This document shows positions 50,110 to 62,080 of a DNA stretch of 64,000 nt, piece by piece (position 1 is the stretch's first letter; every line of letters starts with the position of its first letter). The translations under genes were made by a program, and so were the position numbers. A model generated the notes under the pieces. That model was not told where the DNA came from. It did not search any database and worked only from the letters and a program-made list of their open reading frames with translations. Origin of the DNA: Diorhabda sublineata (Eukaryota; Arthropoda; Insecta; Coleoptera; Chrysomelidae); the NCBI RefSeq assembly GCF_026230105.1, contig NC_079477.1, forward strand, positions 873,001 through 937,000. The letters run 5' to 3'.

Positions 50110-51775
50110 GTTTTAGAGTTGAATTTAACCGTGGAGTAGTTGGCAAAATTCGATTTTTTCCCGAAATTATACAAAATTTGACAGTTGACATTTGAAAAAA
50201 AACTATTTAGATACCCCTCGTAGAAGCGTTCGGAGTTTACGGTATTGCCACATAGTTTTTTCTCAAATATAATGAAATTTCATCACTTTATAGACACCAA
50301 TTTAGATGGAGTAGTTGTCAAAATTCGATTTTTCCCGAAATTATACAAAATTTTACAAATTTGACAGTTGACATTTAAAAAAATCTATTTAAATACCCCT
50401 CGTAGTAGCTTTCGGAGTTTACGGTATTGCCACATAGTTTTTTCTCAAATATAAAGAAATTTCATCACTTTATAGACACCAATTTAGATGTAGTAGTTGT
50501 CAAAATTCGATTTTTCCCGAAATTATACAAAATTTTACAAATTTGACAGTTGACATTTAAAAAAATCTATTTAGATACCCCTCGTAGTAGCTTTCGGAGT
50601 TTACGGTATTGCCACATAGTTTTTTCTCAAATATAAAGAAATTTCATCACTTTATAGACACCAATTTAAAAGGAGTAGTTGTCAAAATTCGATTTTTCCC
50701 GAAATTATACAAAATTTTACAAATTTGACAATTGACATTTAAAAAAATCTATTTAGATACCCCTCGTAGTAGCTTTCGGAGTTTACGGTATTGCCACATA
50801 GTTTTTTCTCAAATATAAAGAAATTTCATCACTTTATAGACACCAATTTAGATGTAGTAGTTGTCAAAATTCGATTTTTCCCGAAATTATACAAAATTTT
50901 ACAAATTTGACAGTTGACATTTAAAAAAATCTATTTAGATACCCCTCGTAGTAGCTTTCGGAGTTTACGGTATTGCCACATAGTTTTTTCTCAAATATAA
51001 AGAAATTTCATCACTTTATAGACACCAATTTAGATGTAGTAGTTGTCAAAATTCGATTTTTCCCGAAATTATACAAAATTTTACAAATTTGACAGTTGAC
51101 ATTTAAAAAAATCTATTTAGATACCCCTCGTAGAAGCGTTCGGAGTTTACGGTATTGCAAAATAGTTTTTTCTCAAATATAAAGAAATTTCATCACTTTA
51201 TAGACACCAATTTAAAAGGAGTAGTTGTCAAAATTCGATTTTTCCCGAAATTATACAAAATTTTACAAATTTGACAGTTGACATTTAAAAAAATCTATTT
51301 AGATACCCCTCGTAGTAGCTTTCGGAGTTTACGGTATTGCAAAATAGTTTTTTCTCAAATATAAAGAAATTTCATCACTTTATAGACACCAATTTAAAAG
51401 GAGTAGTTGGCAAAATTCGATTTTTTCCCAAAATTATACAAAATTTTACAAATTTGACAGTTGACATTTAAAAAAATCTATTTAGATACCGCTCGTAGTA
51501 GCTTTCGGAGTTTACGGTATTGCCAAATAGTTTTTTCTCAAATATAAAGAACTTTCATCACTTTATAGACACCAATTTAGATGGAGTAGTTGTCAAAATT
51601 CGATTTTTCCCGAAATTATACAAAATTTTACAAATTTGACAGTTGACATTTAAAAAAATCTATTTAGATACCCCTCGTAGTAGCTTTCGGAGTTTACGGT
51701 ATTGCCAAATAGTTTTTTCTCAAATATAAAGAAATTTCATCACTTTATAGACACCAATTTCGATGATTTAGTTGT
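50110..51775. repeat. 182-bp satellite array, about 9 copies
   Basis: Period 182 bp, measured from GGTATTGCCACATAG at 50241, 50423, 50605 and 50787. Monomers contain GTCAAAATTCGATTTTTCCC, TTTGACAGTTGACATTT and TACCCCTCGTAGTAGCTTTC. Copies differ by a few percent. Non-coding. Confidence 0.95.
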
Positions 51776-54058
51776 CAAAATAATTAAATCGTCCTGAAAA
51801 ACTTGTTGTGTTCGTATATGTAAACCATTATTAGTACAATTACCTATCTTTCTACTAATTTAAAGAAATTTATGGTTTAAACGAATCTCACCGAGCTACG
51901 CCACTGTTTATCCCAGACTATATATTATATTTCGAAGAAATACGCCAAGGGACACTTTTTTTCGTCATATTTCGAATAATCATCGATCAAAATTTCTATT
52001 TTGTTTTTGTTTGTACCTATTTTTGATTATTTCCCACTATTTCCTGCGCTATCTCTTTTCTTGTGACTTAGATTTTCTTTCTTCACTAATTGTAGTATTG
52101 TAGTTTTTGCCCCTGAATCAGACCCTGTTCTCGTTATACTAAGTTTGTAGGTTAAGATTTTAATACTAATAATTTTTTATGAATTGAAAGCTCATTTTTT
52201 CATCAAACCGTTGCCGTAAAAAGTTTTTTTATATAATATACTCAAACTTTCTAAAATTTTCCCTCTTATTAGGACTAATTTTCTTAATTGGACAAATTTG
52301 ATTGTATACAGAAATTCAATAGTACGTCATCTGGCACATTATTGACCTAATAAGTTTTAACCTTGTTTTTAATCTCCATAAAATCGCGAATTCTTCAAAA
52401 ATTGGCAACATATGGTTTGCTTAGAGGCGTGTGGGGAAAAAAATATAAGGAAGCAGACCACCTGAAATGGAGGTCAAATTTTTTATAAATGATTGTTGAG
52501 GAAACGTCGAAAGTCTGTATATAAATCAAAATACACATAGTAATAAAAAATATTACTTCCTCTCCGATATTCTAGATGTGAAATTAGTGTCAAAAATTGG
52601 GATTTTATAAATATTTATTGACCAACTATTTTTTTTTTGGCTGTAGAAAATTCTTAACTATTTCAGAGACATGCCTTACAATCCTAAAATACTTGAAAAT
52701 ATACGAGAAATACCTCTAATTGCCTTAGAGTACTCATAGTATTTACGAAATAATTTTGAAGATACTTTTGGAACGATCCTCGTATCAATATAATTATTCG
52801 TAAATACTATGAGTACCACAACGTTCCTTATAACAAACAAATTGTATTTTTGAATAATCAAAAAGAAATAGGCATGAAATAATATTATACACGATGTTTA
52901 ATCCTCAAAAGCACCACCGATTGTTGTTAACCGTGAACCGAACAATAGAAAAAAATTAAGCTCGATATTATACCCATCCTGTAACTATTCCTATTAGACA
53001 AACTTCTTTTGTGGGTACACCAGAAACGAATATAATACTAGAATAGGTAGATCTTTGTACGGTACACTAGACACATAAAGTTTTCAGTAAGGAGGAATAT
53101 CTCATATGGGGGCTTAACTTAAAAACTGTCTGCTTGTAGACGGTAAATTATAATTCAAAATTTGACCAAAATGGCGTCCCTGTCAGACGACATATCATAT
53201 GATCGTTCAGTTTAGTCTTCCGTCCGTCTTATTTGAATGACTAGTTAATTAATTAATATTTGTATACAAAATTTACGTAGTACAAAATAATTTTGTAAAT
53301 ATAACAACTGTAAGATGGCGCTGAATGTTAATTAATTATTGTGTAATTATAAAGTGTAAATTATCGTTTTACACTCATGCTTTTCAGCTTGTCTGAGGAT
53401 GTATTATCCTTGTTAGACTACTTGGGATCGTGTCTTATATTTTAATTTTTTGGTGTCGGGGATTTTAATAGGGGAGATCGGATCTAGGTGATTTTTATTT
53501 ACGTCTTTTCTCAGCTATATCAATACAAATATTTGTTTTTAAATCAAATCAAAATATATTTTGTCAATTAAGTATATTAATTTATATTTTATATCATGAT
53601 TTATATAAATAAGTGGCTTTCCAAATACGATTTTTTTTTGGTTTTTAACATTCGATTTCGGCTATACTACTTAACCGAATTTAAAGTTTTATATGTCAAT
53701 CGACGGGGAATTTAGTCTAGTATTTTTTTGAATATATTGAAATTTTTCATTCGACGCACCGTTTACCAGCTACAAGCAAAAAACCTAGAGTGCAATGATT
53801 TGGCAATTTTTATATTCAGTTTCTTAAATTTTTTTTAGCCCTCATAGAATCATCTTGAAATATTGTAAAACGTCGACGATTCCCCTATTTTGACACGTTG
53901 TTAACATTTCGAGAACCCATTTTTTCGGTTTTGTTTATTCAGGAAAGATTATTGCCTCGAGAATATAAAGTTGACTGACGGAGTAAATAATTTTAGCCAA
54001 AAGTCAATACCACGTGTTCCTGTTTGTATTTGTGGGTGTAAAAAATGTCCTCGTTGAC
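51776..54058. other. Single-copy DNA with a small hairpin
   Basis: No gene recognised. Contains the inverted repeat at 52730-52816 described separately. The remainder is AT-rich. Confidence 0.4.
52730..52816. repeat. Near-perfect 25-bp inverted repeat enclosing a mariner-end-like sequence
   Basis: GTACTCATAGTATTTACGAA plus ATAATT (52730-52755) is repeated in reverse complement at 52792-52816 with one base difference. The about 36-nt loop contains, on the minus strand, GATACGAGGATCGTTCCAAA, like the mariner ends at 28751 and 35935. It may be a tiny MITE or a hairpin RNA precursor. Confidence 0.7.
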
Positions 54059-55608
54059 GTATATACAGGGTATCCCCAACTGTTTCTAAAAATCATGTTG
54101 GGATCTTTTTAACGAAAATAATTTCAAAGATGACTAACTTGCCGTTCTACCGGTATGTATATATGTACCTGAATGTATTAAAATAGAACAAACAGGGTGG
54201 TTCTATTGATAAAAATAAAAAAATTTTATAGTTAAACTTTGAACACGTTTTATACGCACCCTGTATAAAATGAGAAATTTTCCAACATAGATTCAAATAC
54301 GTCTGACTTTGCTAAAAGCAACCGAACAGAAATCATTTTCATATCTTTAAGGGTATCCTAGTAAAAAAATAATTTATAAGGGTCAAATTTTTTACAAAAA
54401 TATTAATAACTCAAAAAGTATACATTTTTCGAAAAAAATTTTTAGATAAAAGTACATTGCAATTTTACGTAGATTTCAAAAATGTATTAATATATAGGGG
54501 GTTCTATTTAAAAAAATGAGAAAATTGATATTTATAAAGTTAAACTTTGAACACTTTTTATACGCACCCTGTATAAAATAGAAAAATTTTCAATATAGAT
54601 TAAAATACGTCTGACTTTGCTAAAAGCAACCGAACAGAAATCATTTTCATATCTTTAAGGGTATCCTAGTAAAAAAATAATTTATAAGGGTCAAATTTTT
54701 TACAAAAATATTAATAACTCAAAAAGTATACATTTTTCGAAAAAAATTTTTAGATAAAAGTACATTGCAATTTTACGTAGATTTCAAAAATGTATTAATA
54801 TATAGGGGGTTCTATTTAAAAAAATGAGAAAATTGATATTTATAAAGTTAAACTTTGAACACTTTTTATACGCACCCTGTATAAAATAGAAAAATTTTCA
54901 ATATAGATTAAAATACGTCTGACTTTGCTAAAAGCAACCGAACAGAAATCATTTTCATACCTTTAAGGGTATCCTAGTAAAAAAATAATTTATAAGGGTC
55001 AAATTTTTTACAAAAATATTAATAACTCAAAAAGTATACATTTTTCGAAAAAAATTTTTAGATAAAAGTACATTGCAATTTTACGTAGATTTCAAAAATG
55101 TATTAATATATGGGGTGTTCTATTTAAAAAAATGAGAAAATTGATATTCATAAAGTTAAACTTTGAACACTTTTTATACGCACCCTGTATAAAATAGAAA
55201 AAATTTCAATATAGATTGAAATACGTCTGATTTTGCTAAAAGCGACCGAATAAAAACTATTTTCATATCTTTAAGGGTATCCTAGTAAAAAAATAATTTA
55301 CAAAGGTCAAATCTTTTACGAAAATATTAATAACTCGAAAAATATGCATTTTTCGAAAAAAGTTTTTAGATAAAAGTATAGTAAAATTTTACGTCGATTT
55401 CAAAAATGTATTAATATACAGGGTGTTCTATTTAAAATAACAAAGTTATAGTTGACTTCCGGTACTACCGGAAGTCGGCCATCTTTGAAAATATTTTAGT
55501 TAAAAAAATCGTATCCGAAAACCCAAACGTAGAAATTTTCACGATTCTACTATGAGTATTTTGCCATATACAGATAGTTTTAACTCGTCGTGGGACATCC
55601 TGTATATA
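54059..55608. mobile_element. TIR element carrying a 306-bp internal tandem array
   Basis: Left end TATATACAGGGTATCCC (54059) and right end, in reverse complement, TATATACAGGATGTCCCA (about 55591-55608) form imperfect terminal inverted repeats. Between them a 306-bp unit (marker GCACCCTGTATAAAAT at about 54256, 54562, 54868 and 55180) is repeated about four times. Outermost units are more diverged. No transposase is encoded, so this is a non-autonomous element whose interior has become a small satellite. Confidence 0.75.
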
Positions 55609-56540
55609 TGCAGAAATTTAATTATTTTAATTCAGCAAAAGATGTAATATATAACTTGATCCATCACTCCACACCTAAAACAAAAAAAAACAATGAAATT
55701 AAAAGGGAGAACCGGCTCCAAAGAATGCAAAGACTGTTTCATTTGCAAACAAGTTCATGGCGTCTGTTTTTTGGGATAATTTTCATTGATTATAGTAAAA
55801 AAAAGGAAAAATTATCCACGATGTGTGTTTTACGAACTTATTGTATTGTTTGAGCTAACAAATCAAGCATTTCAACGAACCTAACCTAACATAACCTAAC
55901 CTAACCTACAAGCAATAATTAAAATTGAAATATTTTTGTCATTAAAATCGATTTGATTCGCTTAACTATTGAAATATTCCTCAGAATCGCTTGAAATTGT
56001 CCGAGTCTCGAAGAGCGTGTCCATCCCAACTTCAAGTATATTGAGCGGTACTTATATCAACTTTAGATGGACTTGGGAGAGTTCGTTGAACTTGTATATG
56101 AGATACGATAAATTTTTTATTGTTTTAACAACAACCTGTAGCGGGTAGTAAAGCCCAAAGAGCAGGTGTTTAGACATTTAAAAATGGCCGCCACATAAGA
56201 CTGGTATCTATTCATTAAAAAATTTAAAGAGCTTCGAGGGGTCGTTGCCTCGATTGCATCTTTTATATTCTAATGAAAAAAATATAAAAAATTGATTCGT
56301 TTAAACACCCAACACGAAAAAATGAACTTAAATAAGTTTATAAAGGGTTCAACTGCAAAAAATTCGGTAATGAATAGATGAATATCCTTATCTCATAACT
56401 TGTTAGTCCGGTCAAAATAGATATTTGACTTGACAAAATTCGTATAGAGCTGAAAATTGGTAGAAACGTTGAATACATCATTGTAAATGAAATGTCAAAA
56501 ATCCAGTTCGATCCTATTTTTGAAAAAAAATTTATTCAAG
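55609..56540. other. Single-copy DNA, no supported gene
   Basis: AT-rich; contains the CCTAA-type run at 55879-55907. No convincing frame. Confidence 0.4.
55879..55907. repeat. Short CCTAA (TTAGG)-type repeat
   Basis: AACCTAACCTAACATAACCT plus AACCTAACC, five to six units of the insect telomeric motif with one interruption. Interstitial, not a telomere end. Confidence 0.65.
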
Positions 56541-56889
56541 GTTAAAAGTACAAAATTGAAGGTTTTTCTATTTTTCTCGAAAACGGCGAGTATTATCGTA
56601 AAAATAGTTTAGACAAAAGTTGTAGATCATACAATTCTCTACAAAAATGATTCAGTCACTTTTTTTTCTATGACTCGCCATTCCTGAGATATAGCGATTT
56701 TAATTCATATTTTACATAATATGATTAAAACCGCGATATCTCACGAATGGTGAATCGTAGGAGAAAAATTGACTGGACTATTTTTGTAGAAAATTTTACG
56801 ATCTACAATTTTTGTCTAATACATTTTCACGATTATATTCACCGTTTTCGAGAAAAATGAGAAAAACCTCAATTTACTACTTTTAACAG
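56541..56889. repeat. Palindromic head of the 195-bp array
   Basis: Arms of about 165 bp (56541-56708 and 56726-56889) are reverse complements at roughly 85 %, with a short AT spacer. The left arm is an inverted monomer of the array that follows, the same arrangement as at 36401-36770. Confidence 0.88.
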
Positions 56890-57850
56890 AAATTATGTAA
56901 AACACAAATTTTCTAATGATTAAAACCGCGATATCTCACGAATGGTGAATCGTAGGAGAAAAATTGACTGGACTATTTTTGTAGAAAATTTTACGATCTA
57001 CAATTTTTGTCTAATACATTTTCACGATTATATTCACCGTTTTCGAGAAAAATGAGAAAAACCTCAATTTACTACTTTTAACAGAAATTATGTAAAACAC
57101 AAATTTTCTAATGATTAAAACCGCGATATCTCACGAATGGTGAATCGTAGGAGAAAAATTGACTGGACTATTTTTGTAGAAAATTTTACGATCTACAATT
57201 TTTGTCTAATACATTTTCACGATTATATTCACCGTTTTCGAGAAAAATGAGAAAAACCTCAATTTACTACTTTTAACAGAAATTATGTAAAACACAAATT
57301 TTCTAATGATTAAAACCGCGATATCTCACGAATGGTGAATCGTAGGAGAAAAATTGACTGGACTATTTTTGTAGAAAATTTTACGATCTACAATTTTTGT
57401 CTAATACATTTTCACGATAATACTCACCGTTTTCGAGAAAAATGAGAATAACCCCAATTTAGTACTTTTAACAGAAATTATGTAAAACACAAATTTTCTA
57501 ATGATTAAAACCGCGATATCTCACGAATGGTGAATCGTAGGAGAAAAATTGACTGGACTATTTTTGTGGAAAATTTTACGATCTACAATTTTTGTCTAAT
57601 ACATTTTCACGATAATACTCACCGTTTTAGAGAAAAATGAGAAAAACCTCAATTTACTACTTTTAACAGAAATTATGTAAAACACAAATTTTCTAATGAT
57701 TAAAACCGCGATATCTCACGAATGGTGAATCGTAGGAGAAAAATTGACTGGACTATTTTTGTGGAAAATTTTACGATCTACAATTTTTTTCTAATACATT
57801 TTCACGATAATACTCACCGTTTTCGAGAAAAATGGGATTGTGACAAAATC
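56726..57850. repeat. 195-bp tandem repeat, about 5.7 copies
   Basis: Exact 195-bp period, with TAAAACCGCGATATCTCACG at 56726, 56921, 57116, 57311, 57506 and 57701. Its core (GATCTACAATTTTTGTCTAA, then CTCACCGTTTTCGAGAAAAA) is clearly related to the core of the 497-bp repeat at 36589-38330. Copies are nearly identical except the last. Confidence 0.95.
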
Positions 57851-58039
57851 AAACACCAAAATGTACTAACTCTAATATATTTCCGATATTATGTACAATT
57901 TAAATCACCACAATTGTCAACTAATTAATGTAAGTAATTTTTATCATTTTTATAGTATTTAACATATTTTTATATTGTACTTGACCATAATTTCCGACCA
58001 GGATATTAAGGATTGCAAATTGGATTGGATTAATTGGAT
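57851..58039. other. Short single-copy spacer
   Basis: Nothing recognised. Confidence 0.4.
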
Positions 58040-58115
58040 TTTACTTTTAGTCCGGGGATTTTTTCACGTTTGGAAACAAAAACAAATCGCAAGGTGTTAA
58101 ATCTGGAAAATACGA
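58040..58115 (-). mobile_element. Mariner transposase C-terminal fragment
   Basis: The minus strand reads SYFPDLTPCDLFLFPNVKK, matching the mariner signature Y-S-P-D-L-A-P-x-D-x-F-L-F-P that includes the last catalytic Asp. Only this block is left. Confidence 0.75.
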
Positions 58116-58194
58116 TAGTTCGTATTCGACTGTTTAGAATCCTGGTGTACAGTAGTGGATCCAAATTTGGTTATGTCTGTCTGAACTATCTCAG

Positions 58195-58345
58195 ATTTTT
58201 GTCACGAGTGGACTGCAGTCGGTGAGCCACCAAGTCAGCTGGGAAGGTTACGGCTTCGGAGTCAATCAATAGCGAAGACTACAGAAAGTTTTTGGATTGT
58301 TCGAATGCAAAAATCAAGTGAAAACGTCGAAGAAAAATGTAAAAT
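58195..58345 (+). mobile_element. Mariner transposase central fragment, opposite orientation
   Basis: The plus strand reads W-T-A-V-G-E-P-P, then KSAGKVTASESINSEDYRKF and L-D-C. This matches the mariner block K-S-A-G-K-V-M-A and the segment leading to E-Y-Y-x-x-L-L-D. It is close in sequence to 11760-11910. It faces the C-terminal fragment at 58040, so two separate insertions, or an inversion, are needed. Confidence 0.7.
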
Positions 58346-58994
58346 ATGATCCTATAATTTGTTTACCGAATTGCGATCTACTAAACCAACAGAAAGCTTT
58401 TGTAATTCAATATTATAATCCATGTTTGTATCGTATCTTTGTTGTGTAGGTATTTTTATATATCGTTACATACGTCGTTGAATATATCTTAACAAATATC
58501 AAAAATATCGAATCCCATTGCTTGCGCATAGATGAACTTTTATAAAAAAAAAAAAAAATAAAACTACTATACAAACATATCGGTTAATCTTCGAGATTTG
58601 ATAATACCACCACCACCCTCGTAATATTACACAAAATATTATGTTACCAAAATCTTTGTGTACACAAAGATAAACATGTGTCATCTCTATTTTGAAAATT
58701 GTCAAAATTTTTGAGTTAAGATGCACTCAACCATCGCCAGATACTTTTTGTTGGAAGATGGCAGGTATAAGATTTCTTAGTTATAGTGCAAATATTTTAA
58801 GAAGGTTTGAAAATAGATTTTATCCCGTGTTTGGGGTAGATAATTGAAGAAATATTTCCTAAACCGTATTAGTTGATTATCTGATAAGTTATGAGAAGTT
58901 TTCGTGGTTGAATAGTTTCGAATTCGGGTTGTTTGTTCGATATATAACATTACAAAAACTAAATAAAAAATAATCCAGATAAACGCAGCGTCTA
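58346..58994. other. Single-copy DNA, no supported gene
   Basis: AT-rich, with an A-run at about 58543. No gene recognised. Confidence 0.4.
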
Positions 58995-59309
58995 CTACCG
59001 ACACGCCACGCCACCCAACGCCACGCTACTCCACGCCACGTATCGAACATGTATACAAATGTTTTTTCATTTAAATCAATTCTCTCAGATGTAATAGACA
59101 CGTAAATACCTTTATATACCAATCTATGGAAAATTTTTATAGCATCTGGTTTATTTTTATTGATTCTTTTAAAAATTCCTAGTCACCAAACGCACTACTC
59201 TCCAAAGTATAAAATCAAATGAACGTATCGTCACTTGGCTTGTTACAAATATGTACAAAACACGTGAACCCAGGTCGCATGGCGTGGGGTGGCGTGGCGT
59301 GTCGCTAGT
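58995..59309. mobile_element. GC-rich-TIR element, copy 1
   Basis: Left end CGACACGCCACGCCACCC plus AACGCCACGC (58999-59026) is the reverse complement of GCGTGGGGTGGCGTGGCGTG plus TCG (about 59282-59304). The AT-rich interior has no coding potential. The ends consist of CCACG-type short motifs, very unlike the surrounding DNA. Confidence 0.75.
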
Positions 59310-59404
59310 GGTATGAAAGCTTCCGTATAAAGAGTTATAGCACAACTAGTATTGAAGGATCTTGGGGAAACTGATTTTTTGAGAAAAAAATGAAGTTGCA
59401 GACA

Positions 59405-59720
59405 TGAATCGAACACGCCGCCCCACGCCACGCTACTCCACGCCACGTATCGAATATGTATACAAATGTTTTTTCATTTAAATCAATTCTCTCAGATGTA
59501 ATAGACACGTAAATACCTTTATATACCAATGTATGGAAAATTTTTATAGCATCTGGTTTATTTTTATTGATTCTTTTAAAAATTCCTAGTCACCAAACGC
59601 ACTACTCTCCAAAGTATAAAATCAAATGAGCGTATCGTCATTTGGCTTGTTACAAATATGTACAAAACACGTGAACCCAGGTCGCATGGCGTGGGATGGC
59701 GTGGCGTGTCGCTAGTGGTA
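59405..59720. mobile_element. GC-rich-TIR element, copy 2
   Basis: Second copy of the 58995-59309 element about 407 bp further on, with the same interior (for example TTTAAATCAATTCTCTCAGA). Its left terminal repeat has diverged or is partly deleted. The spacer between the copies is also partly duplicated, so this is a tandem duplication of element plus flank. Confidence 0.75.
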
Positions 59721-62009
59721 TGAAAGCTTCCGTATAAAGAGTTAGTATTGAAGGATCTCGAGGAAACTGCTTTTTTGAAAGTTGAAGACATGAATCAAAG
59801 ATAACGACATTAATTTTTTTGATGTCACATTATATACAACTAATAATAACATAAAAACATGATATACAAAATAATCTTGGTCCTCAAGATATTTAAACGT
59901 CATACTATGTCATCAAAAAATATCGAAGTTGTTCCACGTCACAGATTATAATTGAAAATGCGTTTGAATTCCACGTTTTTATCAAGACGAATGTTTCGAG
60001 TATCTGTAAACAACTGTCATATGTATAAGAAACTTTCCCAAATGACAATCATGTTTTGACATAACCGCAACTCTTGTTAGATGGAATTGTAGACTTTTAA
60101 AAATTTGAGGTTATGTTGAGTTATGCTTATAATCATATAATCATCTTTTTCTACGAAATGTTCGTAAAAAAATTGTCTGTATGTAATTATTTGCTTAAAA
60201 ATAACAAAATTTAAATAATCACTCCAAAATTAGAATTAACAAACATTTTAATACACTACGCCCGACTGTAAGATTTTTTTAAACATCGAGAGCGAGTTCG
60301 ACCCTGTGCATTAATTTCTACTTGTCATTTGAAACGCTGCCTATGAGTAAATAAAATGTGGTGGACAATAAAATCTGCAATTAAATAGAGTATGCATAAT
60401 TTGAAGACTAATTTATACGGCCTGTTATTTTTGACAAGGTATAATTTGTTATTACAGTTAGTAGTCGATGGGCGCGGCCATGTTGGTGTTCAATAATTCA
60501 TACGCAGTAAGATTCAAGAGATAAAATTTGAGGTTAAGAATCGAATCAAAGGTTTTTTTTATTATAGTATATTTGCTGTATATGTAAAGAGATGTATTTT
60601 TAATCCCGTAGAATATATACAGGCATATGATTATGATATTTTTTAATTGTAATTTGTACATTGTAAGTTTTTTTTTAATACAATTTGCTTCCTTGTTTGA
60701 TTATCTGTCCACATTCTCGTAACATAACTTGTATTTTATTTTAATATTACCACAAAATCTAGAATTTATTTTACTGACGATTTGACATAAATAAAGAAAA
60801 TATTCAACAAAATTTTAACGAAAGTAGACGATCCACATTGTTCGACGGGTTTGAACCAGTACCGCCACCTACTAGCAATATGTCGTAATTTCGGAGGGTT
60901 GCCCAACTTACCTGAGGGGCTGTTTTATATAGTGACAAATTCTTTTTTTTTATAAAGGATAAGTATAAACACTTAAAACAGGTAGGAGAAATGTTAGGTG
61001 CTTTTATATGTATTTAAAAAAAATTCTTTATTGAAATTTTTGGAATATATCATATTTAAATTTATAAATAAACAACGTTTATTGGATTTGGTTCATACAG
61101 TTGATCGTTGTTCAGTTTACAGACACGAACTTGTTTTTGAGCTCGTATGACGACACGTTCTGATTAAATTCACCATTAAAAATGTCAAATGTCATTAAGT
61201 CAGATTTGACGTATTCACATTTCAAAACTTCAATAACAACCCTCGTAGTATTAACTAAATTATCGTCTTCAGATATTTTAATTGTAATTCTGAGTATTTA
61301 GTATGAATATCATCAACGGTTTCAGAAATTTTAACTGACCTATTAACAGATAAATCATATTTTTTAAACTATAACTTGCCCGGATTTTTTTTGGTATAAA
61401 ATTTTTATAATTATCGGTTTTTATTAAGCATAAATCTTTTTTATAAGATTGGAATCAATAGAAATATCGTTAAATGCAAAAAAAAACAAAATGGTGTTAC
61501 TGGGATTTGAACCTTCTTATCCTTGGCGAGAGGCAAATACACAAATCACTCAACTATCGAGACGCGGTTACTACGATTTTTAAAAATATTAACAGTTCAC
61601 GAAATGGGCATAAAAATATATTTAAAAAAAAAATATATGATTTATGGGTATTCATAAAGGGTATTTTATGAAATATGGATACGTTTAGAAACAACTTGTA
61701 CATAAATTAACGCCTTGTAGTTTATTTTACGTTAAAGCAAAAAAATTATTTCGTAACATGATGCAATATCTCAATAATCGATTCAATTAATTCTTTTCTC
61801 GTTTGTATATACGGAAAATCAAATTTTTATTTTCCTCTTGCTTATTTTCATATATGTAGTATTTCTTTATGGACAGTTTCTATATTAGGAAGCTGTTTTG
61901 ACTAAGGAAGTCGGTTCTGCGCATTCTCAAGCATGCGCAGAATAGATAAAACAAGATTTATCCAGTTTGTGTCGGTTTTTTTGATGGATATGGAGATAAA
62001 TAAAAATGA
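59721..62009. other. Single-copy DNA with one tRNA-like relic
   Basis: No protein gene recognised. Contains the SINE/tRNA-like segment at 61495-61573. A GGTTCAAACCC on the minus strand near 60850 has no accompanying tRNA fold. Confidence 0.4.
61495..61573 (-). repeat. tRNA-derived SINE head or tRNA pseudogene
   Basis: The minus strand carries an A-box-like TAGTTGAGTGA and, about 40 nt downstream, a B-box GGTTCAAATCC, the spacing of an internal pol III promoter. The T-arm and acceptor stems do not pair well, so it is not a functional tRNA. An A-rich tract follows on the 3' side (plus-strand coordinates below 61495). Confidence 0.5.
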
Positions 62010-62029
62010 AAAAATTGAAACTACAAACT

Positions 62030-62035
62030 TTTATT
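62030..62035 (-). terminator. Polyadenylation signal of the second Bearded-like gene
   Basis: AATAAA on the minus strand, about 830 nt past the stop and about 45 nt beyond the last Brd box. A second AATAAA at 62285-62290 could give a shorter 3'UTR. Confidence 0.5.
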
Positions 62036-62080
62036 TTGAATAATGTATAATTACAAAACACTATACTAGACGAAAAATCT

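Noticed and set aside
55879..55907. Telomere end
   Set aside because: Only five to six TTAGG-type units, interrupted and inside ordinary sequence.
60845..60905. tRNA gene (B-box GGTTCAAACCC on the minus strand)
   Set aside because: No matching A-box at the right spacing, no acceptor or anticodon stem.
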